Source: Flavobacteriales bacterium | GTDB lineage: Bacteria > Bacteroidota > Bacteroidia > Flavobacteriales_D > Sanyastnellaceae | Length of the DNA stretch: 6,835 bases | Direction of reading: 5' to 3' | NCBI GenBank assembly: GCA_947457285.1 | Contig: CANGVZ010000118.1 | Location: 1-6,835 of the forward strand | Shown here: positions 6,272-6,835 of the stretch, one piece after another | Layout of the letters: every line of letters starts with the position of its first letter | Position numbering within the stretch: the first letter of the stretch is position 1 | Translations under genes and position numbers: made by a program | Notes under the pieces: model-generated | The model's database searches: none | Seen by the model: the letters and a program-made list of their open reading frames with translations, nothing else | Told to the model about the DNA's origin: nothing

Positions 6272-6835
6272 GAAGTGCTGGACTATTTGTACAGCGCGCT
6301 GCCGATGTTCCATAGAATAGGCCCTGCAGCCTATAAGCCTGATTTGTCGAATACCATAGCTCTCTGTGAAATCATTGGCAATCCTCACAAAGAACTAAAA
6401 ACCGTGCATATTGCAGGCACCAACGGCAAAGGTTCCACTTCACATCTGATTGCTAGTGCGCTTCAAGAAGCAGGTTATAAAGTAGGCCTTTGCACCTCTC
6501 CACATCTAAAAGATTTTAGGGAACGAATAAAAATCAACGGCCGAATGATCACTCGGGATGCCGTAGTAGACTTTGTAGAAACATACCGCCAGCAATGGTC
6601 TTCCGTTGAACCTTCATTTTTCGAAATGACCATCGCACTTTCCTTTTGGTATTTTAAAAATGAAAAAGTAGATATCGCTGTCATCGAAACAGGATTGGGA
6701 GGCAGACTCGATTCGACGAACGTAATTCTTCCAGAGGTTTGTGCCATTACCAATATCGGCTGGGACCATATGAATCTTCTCGGTGATACACTAGAAAAAA
6801 TAGCCCTTGAAAAAGCAGGTATTATCAAACACAAC
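6257..6835 (+). CDS. folC: Folylpolyglutamate synthase/dihydrofolate synthase, N-terminal part (runs off right edge)
   Basis: FolC is a cytoplasmic Mur-ligase-family enzyme that uses ATP to add glutamate to dihydropteroate and/or to folates. The frame from ATG 6257 is open to the window end, giving 193 residues of a usual total near 420. It shows the ATP-binding loop GTNGKGS at 54-60, the substrate-loop segment TSPHLKDFRERIKING at 80-95, FFEMT at 121-125, the ETGLGGRLDSTN block at 144-155, ITNIGWDHMNLLG at 164-176 and EKAGIIK at 185-191, whose lysine is probably the carbamylated residue of this family. ATG 6260 is an equally possible start, since the first two codons are both Met; no Shine-Dalgarno is visible. 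The five-base gap after porZ suggests one transcript and perhaps translational coupling. Whether the enzyme has both activities cannot be judged from the N-terminal half. Confidence 0.95.
   Translation, partial: MMSYDEVLDYLYSALPMFHRIGPAAYKPDLSNTIALCEIIGNPHKELKTVHIAGTNGKGSTSHLIASALQEAGYKVGLCTSPHLKDFRERIKINGRMITRDAVVDFVETYRQQWSSVEPSFFEMTIALSFWYFKNEKVDIAVIETGLGGRLDSTNVILPEVCAITNIGWDHMNLLGDTLEKIALEKAGIIKHN

Noticed and set aside
6089..6834. Minus-strand open frames opposite the porZ 3' end and folC
   Set aside because: They are antisense to the T9SS sorting domain and to the FolC ATP-binding motifs, which are clearly in the plus-strand frames.

Overview
The window looks like ordinary chromosomal DNA of a member of the Bacteroidota, probably from a lineage that uses the type IX secretion system (T9SS). 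Three things point there: a full-length PorZ-like T9SS protein with a type A C-terminal sorting domain, promoter elements of the Bacteroidota TAnnTTTG class instead of TATAAT, and start codons without a convincing Shine-Dalgarno sequence. No phage, transposon, CRISPR, tRNA or rRNA signal was found.

Layout. Bases 1-795 (minus) hold the first 265 residues of a secreted protein with regularly spaced FG-GAP/VCBS-type Asp/Gly calcium motifs; its C-terminus lies beyond the left edge. Bases 796-977 are non-coding: a near-consensus promoter -7 box, and upstream of it a 122-bp array of degenerate 6-7 bp repeats that is purine/G-rich on the minus strand and abuts the leuS stop codon. Bases 978-3791 (minus) encode a complete leucyl-tRNA synthetase, LeuS. 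Bases 3792-3917 form a divergent intergenic region with two short palindromes and a leuS -7-like box. Bases 3918-6251 (plus) encode the PorZ-like protein. Five bases further on, at 6257, begins folC (folylpolyglutamate/dihydrofolate synthase), which runs off the right edge after 193 residues. The folC start lies inside a perfect 10-bp tandem duplication.

How they work together. leuS and folC are housekeeping genes (translation, one-carbon metabolism). porZ encodes a component of the T9SS outer-membrane attachment complex and is probably co-transcribed with folC. The FG-GAP/VCBS protein is exported and could be T9SS cargo, but the C-terminus that would carry a sorting domain is not in the window. 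I see no clearly new multi-gene system. The most unusual element is the G-rich tandem-repeat array between leuS and the FG-GAP/VCBS gene: it can be drawn as G-quadruplexes in the transcript strand and covers the position where that gene's -33 promoter element would be.
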